NCBI GenBank assembly: GCA_028867785.1 | Contig: JAGWFS010000010.1 | Coordinates: forward strand, 1 to 60,042 | Direction of reading: 5' to 3' | Source: Nitrososphaerota archaeon | GTDB lineage: Archaea > Thermoproteota > Nitrososphaeria > Nitrososphaerales > Nitrosopumilaceae | Length of the DNA stretch: 60,042 nucleotides | In this document: piece by piece, positions 24,999-32,771 of the stretch | How positions within the stretch are numbered: the first letter of the stretch is position 1 | Layout: each line of letters opens with the position of its first letter | Translations under genes and position numbers: made by a program | Notes under the pieces: model-generated | Databases searched by the model: none | Told to the model about the DNA's origin: nothing | The model's input: only the letters and a program-made list of their open reading frames with translations

Positions 24999-25808
24999 CT
25001 ACACTTCGTGGCTGTGGTTGTGCATGTGCATCTGCATTGCCGATTCTGAATAGGTTTTGATTAGATCCTTGTTTGAGAAAAACTCGTCTTTCTCGCCGTG
25101 GAAGAACAGGTCCCTGTTCATGCATGCTACTTTGGTTGCATGATCAGAGATTGCGGTAAGATCATGCGAGGCCCAGATTATAGTAATCTTGTTCTCCTTG
25201 TTTATTTTTCGAAGTACAGAGTAGAATTTGTTTTGTACCTCCATGTCAACTCCAGTAACTGGCTCGTCAAGTATCAGCAGGACGGGTTCCTTGACAAGAG
25301 CGCTTGCAATGAATGTGCGCTGCTGCTCCCCTCCTGACAGCTCGCTGATCCTGCGGCTCCTTAAGGGCTCGAGCCCAACAATTTCGAGCGCCTTTTCTAT
25401 TTTTTCGCTGTTCTTGCTTGACGTTCCAAATATTCTGTTCCAGCAGCAGCCGCAGTTTTGAATCAACTTGGCGCCTTTGTTCAGTTTTTTCTCAGACAGG
25501 AGTCCCATTTCTACAACATCATACACGGTGGCAGGAAAATTTGGTTCAAGACTTACTTTTTGCGGAACATACCCCACCATTGGAAGCAGCGATGCGTACT
25601 GGCTTCCCTCGTAGCCAAATAATTTTATCTTTCCCTGATAGTTCTGCAGCCCCAGGATTGCCCTGAACAGCGTGGTCTTACCGGCACCGTTTGGCCCCAC
25701 TATCCCCAGAAGATCGCCTTCCCGCACGTTAAAAGAGATCTTGCTTATGGCCAAGGCTCCATTATAGCTTGCAGACACATTTTCTACATCAAGCACATTC
25801 ATTGGCAT
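24999..25808 (-). CDS. znuC: ZnuC-type metal ABC transporter ATPase
   Basis: A 269-aa ABC ATPase. Walker A GPNGAGKT at residues 38-45; signature LSGGEQQR; Walker B LLILDEPVTGVD; switch His in ASHDL. An insertion with an unusual CGCC cluster (IQNCGCCWNRIFG) lies before the signature, and the tail is His-rich (HMHNHSH). Both could bind zinc and tune activity; that is inference. The start overlaps the end of the binding-protein gene by 10 nt (4 nt if Met3 is used), so translation is coupled. Confidence 0.93.
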   Translation of the reverse strand: MPMNVLDVENVSASYNGALAISKISFNVREGDLLGIVGPNGAGKTTLFRAILGLQNYQGKIKLFGYEGSQYASLLPMVGYVPQKVSLEPNFPATVYDVVEMGLLSEKKLNKGAKLIQNCGCCWNRIFGTSSKNSEKIEKALEIVGLEPLRSRRISELSGGEQQRTFIASALVKEPVLLILDEPVTGVDMEVQNKFYSVLRKINKENKITIIWASHDLTAISDHATKVACMNRDLFFHGEKDEFFSNKDLIKTYSESAMQMHMHNHSHEV

Positions 25809-26797
25809 CCCATGGCCTCCTTGAGATTATCCAGGTTTTGATACCACTTGTCCAGGAATGTCACGCCTTGTTTTTGTTCAGTCTTGTTTATGCCTTCAAG
25901 AGGGCTCAGTATCCTTACCTGTGCGCCCGTGTCTTCTGCAAGAGTTTGAGCAAGTTTTGGGTCTACAAGATCTTCTGAGAAGACTGTTTTTACATTGTTA
26001 GTTTTGATGGTATTTTCTACCCTTGCCAGATCCTGAGGGGCGATCTCTGCCTCTGGTGCAAGTCCGGATATCCAGATATCAGTCAGGTTGTATCTTTGTG
26101 AAAAGTAATTGAATGCATTATGAAATGATACAAATGTACGCGTTTGACAATCTGCCAGCCCCGATCTGATGTCCCGATCTAGCTTGGCAAGTTTGCCAAT
26201 GTATGCATCTGTATTGTTTTCATAGTATTTCGCATTGGCAGGATCAGCTTTTTCCATTGCATTTCCAATGGTTCTGACTTCTTGTTCTGCAAGTATGGGA
26301 TCATTCCATACGTGTGGATCCTTTCCTCCTTGCGCTATGACAGGTCCGGATTCATCCGAATCCATGTGCTGGACATCTGCATCCTGCATTTTGATTCCCT
26401 GTGATGCCCGGACAAATGTCGTATTTGGAAAATTTTCTGCAGATAGAAATGTTGGAATGAATGCTTCCACGCCAGCCCCGTTATAGATGAAAAGTTGTGA
26501 GTTTTGCACGTCCTGCACCTGTCGTGTTGGCGGCTCCCATCCATGCGGCTCCTCGCCTATCGGAATAAAGACGCTAACATCTGCCTTATCGCCTGCCACG
26601 TTTCTTGCAAACTCGTACATCGGAAAGAAAGATGCCATGACCCTGATTTTTTGCGATGTCGTATTTGCAGCGCTGCCGGTCAAGTTTGTTTTCGGGCCGG
26701 TAACAACATCGTTTGTGCCCCCAATAACAATTGCAGCAATAACCGCTACTGCAATTCCGCCTGCTATTGCGACAGTTTTCTTTCCAGACTTCAACAA
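25799..26797 (-). CDS. znuA: ZnuA-type metal-binding lipoprotein/solute-binding protein
   Basis: A 332-aa cluster A-I solute-binding protein anchored by an N-terminal membrane helix (residues ~7-27). Metal ligands of the family are visible: His in EEPHGWEPP, His in KDPHVWNDP, His in SFHNAFNYF, and an acidic residue in SEDLVDPK. A short His/Asp stretch (DADVQHMDSDES) takes the place of the longer His-rich loop of ZnuA. The start is TTG at 26797, as an in-frame TGA lies just upstream and no ATG is available. It is first gene of the znuA-znuC-znuB operon and divergent from a NikR-like regulator. Zinc is likeliest, but manganese or nickel are possible. Confidence 0.9.
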   Translation of the reverse strand: MLKSGKKTVAIAGGIAVAVIAAIVIGGTNDVVTGPKTNLTGSAANTTSQKIRVMASFFPMYEFARNVAGDKADVSVFIPIGEEPHGWEPPTRQVQDVQNSQLFIYNGAGVEAFIPTFLSAENFPNTTFVRASQGIKMQDADVQHMDSDESGPVIAQGGKDPHVWNDPILAEQEVRTIGNAMEKADPANAKYYENNTDAYIGKLAKLDRDIRSGLADCQTRTFVSFHNAFNYFSQRYNLTDIWISGLAPEAEIAPQDLARVENTIKTNNVKTVFSEDLVDPKLAQTLAEDTGAQVRILSPLEGINKTEQKQGVTFLDKWYQNLDNLKEAMGCQ

Positions 26798-26833
26798 GAA
26801 TCATATCATATTATTATTAATAAATTTATAAAA

Positions 26834-26864
26834 TCTTAATAAGAATTATTGCTAAACTTATAAG
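26834..26864. promoter_or_regulatory. Short dyads between znuA and the NikR-like gene
   Basis: TCTTA-a-TAAGA (26834-26844) and the palindrome CTTATAAG (26857-26864) share the core CTTA/TAAG. The second also serves as the TATA-like box, 26 nt before ATG 26886. They are plausible half-sites for the ribbon-helix-helix regulator, but the gap is very AT-rich, so chance dyads are expected. Confidence 0.4.
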
Positions 26865-26885
26865 ATAGTTAATAATATCTACGCC

Positions 26886-27269
26886 ATGCCTATTGTCTCA
26901 ATCTCATTGAATGATGAGATACTGTCGGAGATAGACAGGTTGCAAAAGACAATGGGGTTTTCCGGAAGATCAGAAATTATTCGCGCTGGAATTAGAAATT
27001 TAGTGTCAGAAGAAAAACAGAGGGGAAATCTTGCAGGACAGATTCACGCAATTCTAATGGTTATCCATAATGAGGAGTCGGAGCAGATTGTCACAGGAAT
27101 CAAGCACAACCATGAGGACCTGATTGGAACTCACCTTCACAGCAAGGTGGATGGAAACAAATGCATGGAACTTTTCTTGTTGCATGGAGATGCTGAAAAA
27201 ATCAGTATTATGACTAGAGATTTTAAGACAAACAAAAAGATGGAAGATGTCAAGCTTGTGGCAATGTAG
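26886..27269 (+). CDS. NikR-like ribbon-helix-helix metal regulator
   Basis: A 127-aa protein with an N-terminal ribbon-helix-helix (PIVSISLNDEILSEIDRLQ, then FSGRSEIIRAGIRNLV) and a C-terminal ACT-like metal domain. Candidate ligands: His74, His76, His83, His85 and Cys93 (KHNHEDLIGTHLHSKV then NKC). E. coli NikR uses His76, His87, His89 and Cys95. The same residue types occur here, but the spacing is shorter before HxH and longer between HxH and Cys. Being divergent from znuACB, it probably represses that importer when metal is plentiful. The metal may be zinc rather than nickel. Confidence 0.85.
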   Translation: MPIVSISLNDEILSEIDRLQKTMGFSGRSEIIRAGIRNLVSEEKQRGNLAGQIHAILMVIHNEESEQIVTGIKHNHEDLIGTHLHSKVDGNKCMELFLLHGDAEKISIMTRDFKTNKKMEDVKLVAM

Positions 27270-27304
27270 CTAGATACAAATTAAATGAGATGCTTTATAT
27301 TAAC

Positions 27305-28480
27305 ATGAAATTTTTTTATGCAATTCCCGTCTTTGTGCTGCTTGGAGTCTTGTTTCATGTTGCGGGTGCAGAGGTTTATGTGCCGGACAAGGAATATGCC
27401 GGATATTTTGATCATGATGGAATCTATGCCGTATATGGCTCTGTAAAGAACACAGAAAGCCAGCCGGTGATTGCAAGAGTTCAGGTTACTGTAAACAACG
27501 GAAATGAGACATTTTCAGAATCGCGCATCCTTCCTGTAATCTACTCGTTAAGAGACATGCCTTTCAAGTTCACGTTTCCACAAATAACTTCCGGAAGCCC
27601 CACACTTCAAAACCCCGCCGTATCCTTTATTCCTACCAACAGCAGTCCGCTAAACATCGAGATAAACTATGACAGGACTCTGGTAAAATATCCCGATGGC
27701 CACCTGACAGGCTATATCACAAATACCGGAGATTACATTGTACACAACATAAACATCTATGCCCTGGTGCATGACAGGAACAACAAATATCTCGACGAAG
27801 TGGAAAACACATGGACCATACCAAGTCTCGGTCCTGAAAACAAGACAGAGTTTGCAATGTATCCCGACCCAACTGTTGCAAAACAAGTGTATTATTACAG
27901 TTGTTTTATTCCCGGAACCGACAGTTCTGTGGAGATGTCAACACCATGGAAAGACAAACCTTTCTACTTTAGCGTGCTCTCAATTGTATACTTTACAAAC
28001 CAGAAATTTGATGAAAACAGTAATTCGATATCTTTTGATGCGGCAAACCCCTGGCAGATACCGTATTACGCCAATTTCATGTTCCCAGAGGGTTCAAGCA
28101 GTGGAAACTTTGAGGTATCCATAGACGGCAGCAAGATAAAACCGCTGATAAGCATTGACAACGATACCAAGAGCTGGCATGTGGCATTCAACGTAGATTA
28201 TGGGCAGCACAAGGTGACAATTTCAGGCTTTGATCCAGACTATGTTCCAAACGCCGACGAGTACTTTTATCTTAATGCAAAATCTGCACTGGTAGCCTGG
28301 GCCGGCCTGTCAGCGTTTACCATATCCGACTCTAAACTGCTAGACGTGCTTGGAATTCACGGCCAATACATCCCACCATGGGTGAAAAATACGGTTGGTT
28401 TCATGGTATACAACAATCTTCCTGCAGATGACGTAATCAGCGAGATGAAATATCTAAAACAGGCCGGAGTAATCAAGTAA
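27305..28480 (+). CDS. Secreted beta-rich protein with degenerate Trp-rich tail
   Basis: A 391-aa exported protein counted from ATG 27305; a longer reading from 27290 adds five residues. The later start is preferred because it begins the signal peptide (MKFFYAIPVFVLLGVLFHVAGA) and lies about 25 nt after an AAATTAAAT element. The body is Ig-like/FxLYD-like beta structure, with repeated 'VKNTESQPVIARVQV' and 'GYITNTGDYIVHN' patterns typical of FxLYD domains. The last 37 residues (IPPWVKNTVGF, then KYLKQAGVI) resemble the Trp-rich repeat but have lost the WW and IDD positions. Function unknown; probably located at the cell surface. Confidence 0.65.
   Translation: MKFFYAIPVFVLLGVLFHVAGAEVYVPDKEYAGYFDHDGIYAVYGSVKNTESQPVIARVQVTVNNGNETFSESRILPVIYSLRDMPFKFTFPQITSGSPTLQNPAVSFIPTNSSPLNIEINYDRTLVKYPDGHLTGYITNTGDYIVHNINIYALVHDRNNKYLDEVENTWTIPSLGPENKTEFAMYPDPTVAKQVYYYSCFIPGTDSSVEMSTPWKDKPFYFSVLSIVYFTNQKFDENSNSISFDAANPWQIPYYANFMFPEGSSSGNFEVSIDGSKIKPLISIDNDTKSWHVAFNVDYGQHKVTISGFDPDYVPNADEYFYLNAKSALVAWAGLSAFTISDSKLLDVLGIHGQYIPPWVKNTVGFMVYNNLPADDVISEMKYLKQAGVIK
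28367..28477 (+). repeat. Degenerate Trp-rich module at the C-terminus
   Basis: Encodes 37 residues aligning to the repeats at 9817-9924 and 21408-21671 through IPPWVKN and YLKQAGVI. The central WW is FM, and IDDxTF is replaced by PADDVI. Confidence 0.5.
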
Positions 28481-28485
28481 CGAAG

Positions 28486-29391
28486 TCAGTGCCTGTAAAT
28501 TGTCCTCAAGCTAGTTTTTGCAGTGATAATCACTAATGTAGATATTGCTATTACAAAAACGAGAACAGCTGCAGGACCAAACTCTGGTGTCGCCTGGGTG
28601 CTCATCTGATCTATGGATGAAGAAAACACCGAGGCCGGCTGGGGACCTGTTATCTCTTGCATTGTTCCGGAAGGCCCAACTATGAAAAATGTCGGCGTTC
28701 CTTGGACCCCCTTTGACAGACCTACTTCCTTGTTGTGTGTCACCCTGTCCGAGTATTTTCCAGAATCAAGGCATGCGTTGAATTGATTTGTATCAAGGCC
28801 TAGCGATGACGCATATGACTTGAGGTTGTTTGTGCTGGCCCAGCCCGATTGTATTCCGCCTTGATTTTGGTATAGATAGTCGTGATATTGCCAGTATTTT
28901 CCCTGATCACCTGCACAATAGGAGGATTCTGCCGCAGCTATGGAGTCTGCACCAGCCCATGGAAAGTCTACAAAGTATAGCTTGGCTTTGTTTGTGTCAA
29001 TATAGTTTGCCTTGATGGCAGGTTCCTGATTTTTGAACCAGGCATCGCATTCTGGACATTGGTAATCACCAAACTCTATTATTGTAACAGGAGCGCTTGA
29101 CGAACCTTCCACAGGAGATGCCATGGACAGGTCAATATTTCCACTTGACATCATTATGTTTCCGCCCTTCATGGAACTGTTTCCCCATCCTGACATGTTG
29201 CTGCCCATCATGGAATTGCTTGACATGTTGTTTTCATTCATCATGGAACCACTTGACATGTTGCTGCTACCCATCATATTTTCATGCATCGGCATCGAAC
29301 CACTACCTTGCATAGAGTCTGCGTATGCGTAAGAGAAACCCGCAATTATTGGAATGAAAGCAAAAAGCAATAGTTTTTCAACTGTCATCAT
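28486..29391 (-). CDS. DsbA-like thioredoxin-fold exoprotein, Met-rich, PEFG-CTERM
   Basis: A 301-aa exported protein in four parts. Residues 1-25 are a signal peptide. Residues 26-90 hold 16 methionines in a Ser/Asn/Gly background (repeated NMSS, SMM), like Cu(I)-binding Met-rich segments. Residues ~100-255 are a DsbA/thioredoxin-fold domain with the active-site pair Cys112-Pro-Glu-Cys115 (GDYQCPECDAWF) and the cis-Pro loop GVQGTPTFFIVG. Residues 269-301 are PEFG, a hydrophobic segment and a basic tail: a PEFG-CTERM archaeosortase signal. It should act at the outer cell surface in disulfide exchange or copper handling. It is divergent from a membrane protein with a CSCG loop. Confidence 0.85.
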   Translation of the reverse strand: MMTVEKLLLFAFIPIIAGFSYAYADSMQGSGSMPMHENMMGSSNMSSGSMMNENNMSSNSMMGSNMSGWGNSSMKGGNIMMSSGNIDLSMASPVEGSSSAPVTIIEFGDYQCPECDAWFKNQEPAIKANYIDTNKAKLYFVDFPWAGADSIAAAESSYCAGDQGKYWQYHDYLYQNQGGIQSGWASTNNLKSYASSLGLDTNQFNACLDSGKYSDRVTHNKEVGLSKGVQGTPTFFIVGPSGTMQEITGPQPASVFSSSIDQMSTQATPEFGPAAVLVFVIAISTLVIITAKTSLRTIYRH

Positions 29392-29449
29392 TGTGTTATG
29401 TGTGACCTGTTTTTCGATTTAACTTTTTTTCCAAATTGGTTCCAAAATG

Positions 29450-29463
29450 GATTCAATTGAATC
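29450..29463. promoter_or_regulatory. 14-bp perfect palindrome between the DsbA-like and membrane-protein genes
   Basis: GATTCAATTGAATC equals its reverse complement. It lies about 60-85 nt from each of two divergent starts (29391 and 29533), with a shorter dyad CCAA-a-TTGG at 29431-29439 beside it. A shared operator is plausible but unproven. Confidence 0.5.
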
Positions 29464-29532
29464 TTGAACTGCCAAGGACACGTCTGATTTGGAAATACTG
29501 TTAAATAATTTTACATCTATAGATGAAGTGAA

Positions 29533-30015
29533 GTGCACAAAGAAGCACTAGGCCTAGTATTTTCAAATAAGCGATACATTGCTTTGTCAGCAACCATCTT
29601 TGTTATTCTTTTGATGACACTCTCCATAGTTTCAGAGTTTGTCTTTTTCTCCCCCAGTTTTCTTTTCTATGTTCCTGTCTACGGTATTGCAAACTTTTCG
29701 CTGATTGTTATAGTTGCAGCACTATCTGGACTGGTCATAAGCCTTAGCATATATCGAATTCATGCGCTTGGCATCGGCGTAAAAAGATCAGGAAGCGGAT
29801 TTGCGGGCACTATCATAGGGGCTAGTGCCGGTGCGTGTAGCTGCGGTTCAATAGGCTTTGCAGTAGTATCCATATTTGGAGCAGCTGGTGGCGCAGCTAC
29901 CGCATTTCTGACCAATTATGAGATTCCATTACGCCTAGTTTCTATTGCTATTTTGGCATACACATATTTTGTTTCTGTCAGGGGAATAACTACACAGTGT
30001 AAAATTACAAAGTGA
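29533..30015 (+). CDS. Four-helix membrane protein with a CSCG loop
   Basis: A 160-aa protein with a GTG start and about four membrane helices. After the second helix a Gly/Ala-rich segment holds GASAGACSCGSIGF (about residues 97-110), placing a CxC pair at a membrane or loop position. One more Cys is near the C-terminus (TTQCKITK). No family was recognised. It is divergent from the DsbA-like protein and 4 nt upstream of a Cys-rich mini-protein, so a role in thiol or metal transfer is plausible but only inferred. A TATA-like TTAAATAAT lies about 30 nt upstream. Confidence 0.6.
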   Translation: MHKEALGLVFSNKRYIALSATIFVILLMTLSIVSEFVFFSPSFLFYVPVYGIANFSLIVIVAALSGLVISLSIYRIHALGIGVKRSGSGFAGTIIGASAGACSCGSIGFAVVSIFGAAGGAATAFLTNYEIPLRLVSIAILAYTYFVSVRGITTQCKITK

Positions 30016-30019
30016 GATC

Positions 30020-30169
30020 ATGAGAGTAAAATGTGCTGACTGTGGCTGTCTGCCATCAGAATGCGAGTTGTCGAAATCCCCCGAGAGCTGTCCTAATTGC
30101 TCTTGGAAAAAATGTTGCTGCCGGGCTGGTGAAAAGACGGCTTACGATGAGGACCACGAGGAACAATAG
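30020..30169 (+). CDS. 49-aa cysteine-rich protein
   Basis: A short gene in the gap: ATG at 30020-30022, TAG at 30167-30169, 4 nt after the membrane-protein stop. Nine of the first 34 residues are Cys (positions 5, 8, 10, 15, 24, 27, 32, 33, 34), in patterns CxxCxC, CxxC and CCC. The C-terminus is acidic with one His. The density resembles metallothionein-like or multi-zinc/copper-binding peptides, and there is no signal peptide, so it should be cytoplasmic. It probably forms an operon with the membrane protein. A ribbon domain of unknown role is the alternative. Confidence 0.65.
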   Translation: MRVKCADCGCLPSECELSKSPESCPNCSWKKCCCRAGEKTAYDEDHEEQ

Positions 30170-30179
30170 TTCAGATGCT

Positions 30180-31112
30180 CTAGATTCCCTTCTCGTTTAG
30201 GACAAGCGCAAGCAGTGCTGCGCGCGTGTCCTTGCCATATTGCGCTTGTTTAAAGTATTTTGCGTTTGGTGTCGAGTCAAGCTTGTGCGATATCTCATCC
30301 AGTCTTGGCAGGGGATGCATTATGATTACATCGCTCTTCATCTTCTTTAACAGATCAGGTCCTATCTTGTAGCTGCCTTTTACTTTCACATATTCTTCCA
30401 TGTCGGCAAATCTCTCCTTTTGTATCCGAGTTACGTATACCACATCAAGATCATCTAGGTTTTCCTCAAGGTCTGTTGCCTCCGTGTAGGCCAGCTTCTT
30501 TCGTATCTCATATGTCGAGTCAGAGCGCACCTTGAGCGAGGGCGGAGATATCAATCGAACATCAACCTTGTAGTTGCCTAGTGCATACAAGAGTGAATAG
30601 ACAGTCCTGCCGTATTTTAGGTCCCCGACTATACCGATTTTCAGGCCGTCAATCTTCTTCTTTTCCTTCCGCATTGTATAGAGATCAAGTATTGCCTGCG
30701 TGGGGTGCTCCTCTGTTCCGCTGCCTGCGTTAATCAGGGGTTTTTCTGAGACCTCGGCTGCAAACCTGCTGGAGCCGTCAAGCTGGTGGCGCAGTACAAC
30801 GACATCGGAGTACAGCGACATTATTCGCACGGTATCTGCAAGGCTCTCGCCCTTTTTTGCAGAGGATGATGACGCGTCAGCTATGCCAATTGATGTTCCC
30901 CCAAGCGATGCCATTGCAGCCTCAAAGCTCATCCTCGTCCTTGTGCTTGGCTCAAAGAACAGGTATCCAAGAACTTTTCCCCGCGCAAGCTCTCTTCTCT
31001 CGCTTGGGTTCATCTCAATTATTTTATCGGTAGCTTGGAAAACTTCCTCAAACTTTTGCTTGTCAAAATCGCGTACCGAGACAATATCTTTTTGGAAAAA
31101 AGTATTGCTCAT
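30180..31112 (-). CDS. pyrB: Aspartate carbamoyltransferase catalytic subunit
   Basis: A 310-aa enzyme that joins carbamoyl phosphate and aspartate, the first committed step of pyrimidine synthesis. Family motifs: carbamoyl-phosphate loop FFEPSTRTRMSFE (about residues 52-64), GSGTEEHPTQAILDLYT, and the aspartate-side MHPLPRLDEI near residue 265. The start aligns with other PyrB N-termini (FQKDIVSVRDF). It is divergent from pyrI rather than in an operon with it, an arrangement that separates the two subunits of one holoenzyme. Confidence 0.97.
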   Translation of the reverse strand: MSNTFFQKDIVSVRDFDKQKFEEVFQATDKIIEMNPSERRELARGKVLGYLFFEPSTRTRMSFEAAMASLGGTSIGIADASSSSAKKGESLADTVRIMSLYSDVVVLRHQLDGSSRFAAEVSEKPLINAGSGTEEHPTQAILDLYTMRKEKKKIDGLKIGIVGDLKYGRTVYSLLYALGNYKVDVRLISPPSLKVRSDSTYEIRKKLAYTEATDLEENLDDLDVVYVTRIQKERFADMEEYVKVKGSYKIGPDLLKKMKSDVIIMHPLPRLDEISHKLDSTPNAKYFKQAQYGKDTRAALLALVLNEKGI

Positions 31113-31124
31113 GGCAGTTCACTG

Positions 31125-31131
31125 TTATATA
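31125..31131 (+). promoter_or_regulatory. TATA-like box in the pyrB-pyrI gap
   Basis: TTATATA is centred at about 31128, 27 nt before the ATG at 31155. This identifies 31155, not 31131, as the probable pyrI start. The same stretch also reads as TATA on the minus strand but lies only about 15 nt from the pyrB ATG, closer than usual. Confidence 0.55.
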
Positions 31132-31154
31132 TGAGTGGTACAAAAACTATTCCA

Positions 31155-31616
31155 ATGTCAGAGTCCGACCTGATTGTTCGAAAGATAAAAAATGGCACGG
31201 TCATTGATCACATAGAATCCGGGAAGGGCCTCAAGGTTCTCAGTGCCCTTGGCATAGATGGAAAGGACGGCAACGTCATCACAATAGCGCTCAACGTTCC
31301 AAGCTCAAAGGTTGCAAAAAAAGACATCATAAAGGTAGAGAACAAATTCCTGCAGGATTCCGATACCAACAAGCTCGCGCTCATTTCTCCCAAGGCAACT
31401 GTAAACATCATCAAGGAATACAAATTGGTCGAGAAAAGGCGCGTCACGCTGCCAAACGAGATTGAAAGGATATTTCGCTGCTCAAATCCCGACTGCGTGT
31501 CAAACAGCGACGAAGACATTGACCCTGTGATGGATGTGGTTGACAAGACAGGACTTGTTCTGAGGTGCAGGTTCTGCACTAGAACACTTGATGTTAACGA
31601 GTTAAAATATTATTGA
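31155..31616 (+). CDS. pyrI: Aspartate carbamoyltransferase regulatory subunit
   Basis: A 153-aa regulatory chain that binds CTP/ATP and zinc and tunes PyrB. The allosteric domain starts MSESDLIVRKIKNGTVIDHI, matching PyrI N-termini. The zinc domain has four Cys in FRCSNPDC and LRCRFC. Two further upstream ATGs are open in frame (31131 and 31035), but 31035 would run through pyrB. The TATA spacing and family alignment favour 31155. Confidence 0.93.
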   Translation: MSESDLIVRKIKNGTVIDHIESGKGLKVLSALGIDGKDGNVITIALNVPSSKVAKKDIIKVENKFLQDSDTNKLALISPKATVNIIKEYKLVEKRRVTLPNEIERIFRCSNPDCVSNSDEDIDPVMDVVDKTGLVLRCRFCTRTLDVNELKYY

Positions 31617-31734
31617 GCCTGCAGAATCCGATGTACGTAAAGCATAGTAACTGACGGAATTACTATCCAAACGTTTCAGCTGATTTTGCTGTTCCGCGAA
31701 TAGGTCTTTGAAGTGTTAGACTAGTTTAGCTGTC

Positions 31735-32556
31735 TTACCAATCGATTTCTTCGGCAACAAGAGATATTTCCGGATATTCTTTTGTATTTGTATGGCCCAT
31801 CATTCGTACTATCTCCGATGCGTGAAGCCAGGCAAGTTTTTTTGTAGCAGATTCGTCAAGCTTGTCAAGGCCCGGAATATTCAGTAGCTCAAGTGTTCTT
31901 TTTGGCATCTTTACGGCCCTCTCCATTAGTCTTGTAGCTATTCGGAGTTTATCTCGGGGTTTCCAGTATTTGCCAAGCTTGTATTTTCCCGTCATGACCT
32001 CAGGCATGATCTTTGTCAGTCTAACACCCCTGATGGCAGCCATGTCTGGTTTTAGTTTTTCATATCCTCCTTCAATCTGGTTTTTTTCCATCAGCGCGGT
32101 TAATGCGTCTGTTTTTTCCTGATTATCAGTTACTGTTTTTGCAATTCCCTTGATTACCACACTGATGTACAGGGTATCAGTCAATGAGGCGTCAGTAGGC
32201 GGCTCAAAAAAGTACGAGGGCAGAAATGCCAGCTCCTTGTCTACTTCAAAACCGCATTTCGGGTTTCTTTCAATATTTTCGTATTTTTCGCCCCTCGGAA
32301 AGCCGTGTACATAGATGGCATCGTCATGATATACAAAATTCATTGGCGCAATGAATATGAATCCATTTTTGTCAGTTGTAGCAATCCTTCCTATTCTTTC
32401 CTGCTTTAGAAACTCGATCATCCTTTCTTTTGATTTTATCATGGAATCGGGGGTGAACTGCACACTTGTATGAGATCTGCGAATTAGATATTTTTTGCCA
32501 TCAGAGTCACAGTAGACGGATATCATGGATCTCATATTATTGACAAGGTTTGGCAA
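31735..32556 (-). CDS. Pyridoxamine 5'-phosphate oxidase-related flavin-binding protein
   Basis: A 273-aa protein whose middle (residues ~40-190) is an FMN-binding split barrel: MIEFLKQERIGRIATTDKNG, FIAPMNFVYHDDAIYVHG, then NPKCGFEVDKE and later VVIKGIAKTV. This is the pattern of the PNPOx-like/Nim family, which binds flavin, F420 or haem. The ~70-residue C-terminal extension is helical and of unknown role. The true start may be Met8 or Met11. Substrate is unknown. The 118-nt gap to pyrI and the 215-nt gap 32557-32771 hold no gene. Confidence 0.8.
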   Translation of the reverse strand: MPNLVNNMRSMISVYCDSDGKKYLIRRSHTSVQFTPDSMIKSKERMIEFLKQERIGRIATTDKNGFIFIAPMNFVYHDDAIYVHGFPRGEKYENIERNPKCGFEVDKELAFLPSYFFEPPTDASLTDTLYISVVIKGIAKTVTDNQEKTDALTALMEKNQIEGGYEKLKPDMAAIRGVRLTKIMPEVMTGKYKLGKYWKPRDKLRIATRLMERAVKMPKRTLELLNIPGLDKLDESATKKLAWLHASEIVRMMGHTNTKEYPEISLVAEEIDW

Positions 32557-32771
32557 GAAAAATTAATTTTCATTAGAGGAACTGCTTGTCAGGCATCCCG
32601 TTGAAATTCTTCTCTGGCCTTGCTTGCAAAAAAGAAAAGAGCTGTCAGATTCAGAATTTCATAAACTCGTTTTAGAGTTTTTTAAATAAAAGCGGTTTTA
32701 GAAAGTGGATGTTGTTTTCATCAGACAGACTTTGCCTGCAGGGTCCCAGAATAGAATCTCTAGTGATAAGA

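Noticed and set aside
32663-32680. Hairpin AAACTC-gtttta-GAGTTT followed by T residues
   Set aside because: The T run is on the plus strand, but both flanking genes are transcribed on the minus strand, so it is not in position as their terminator.
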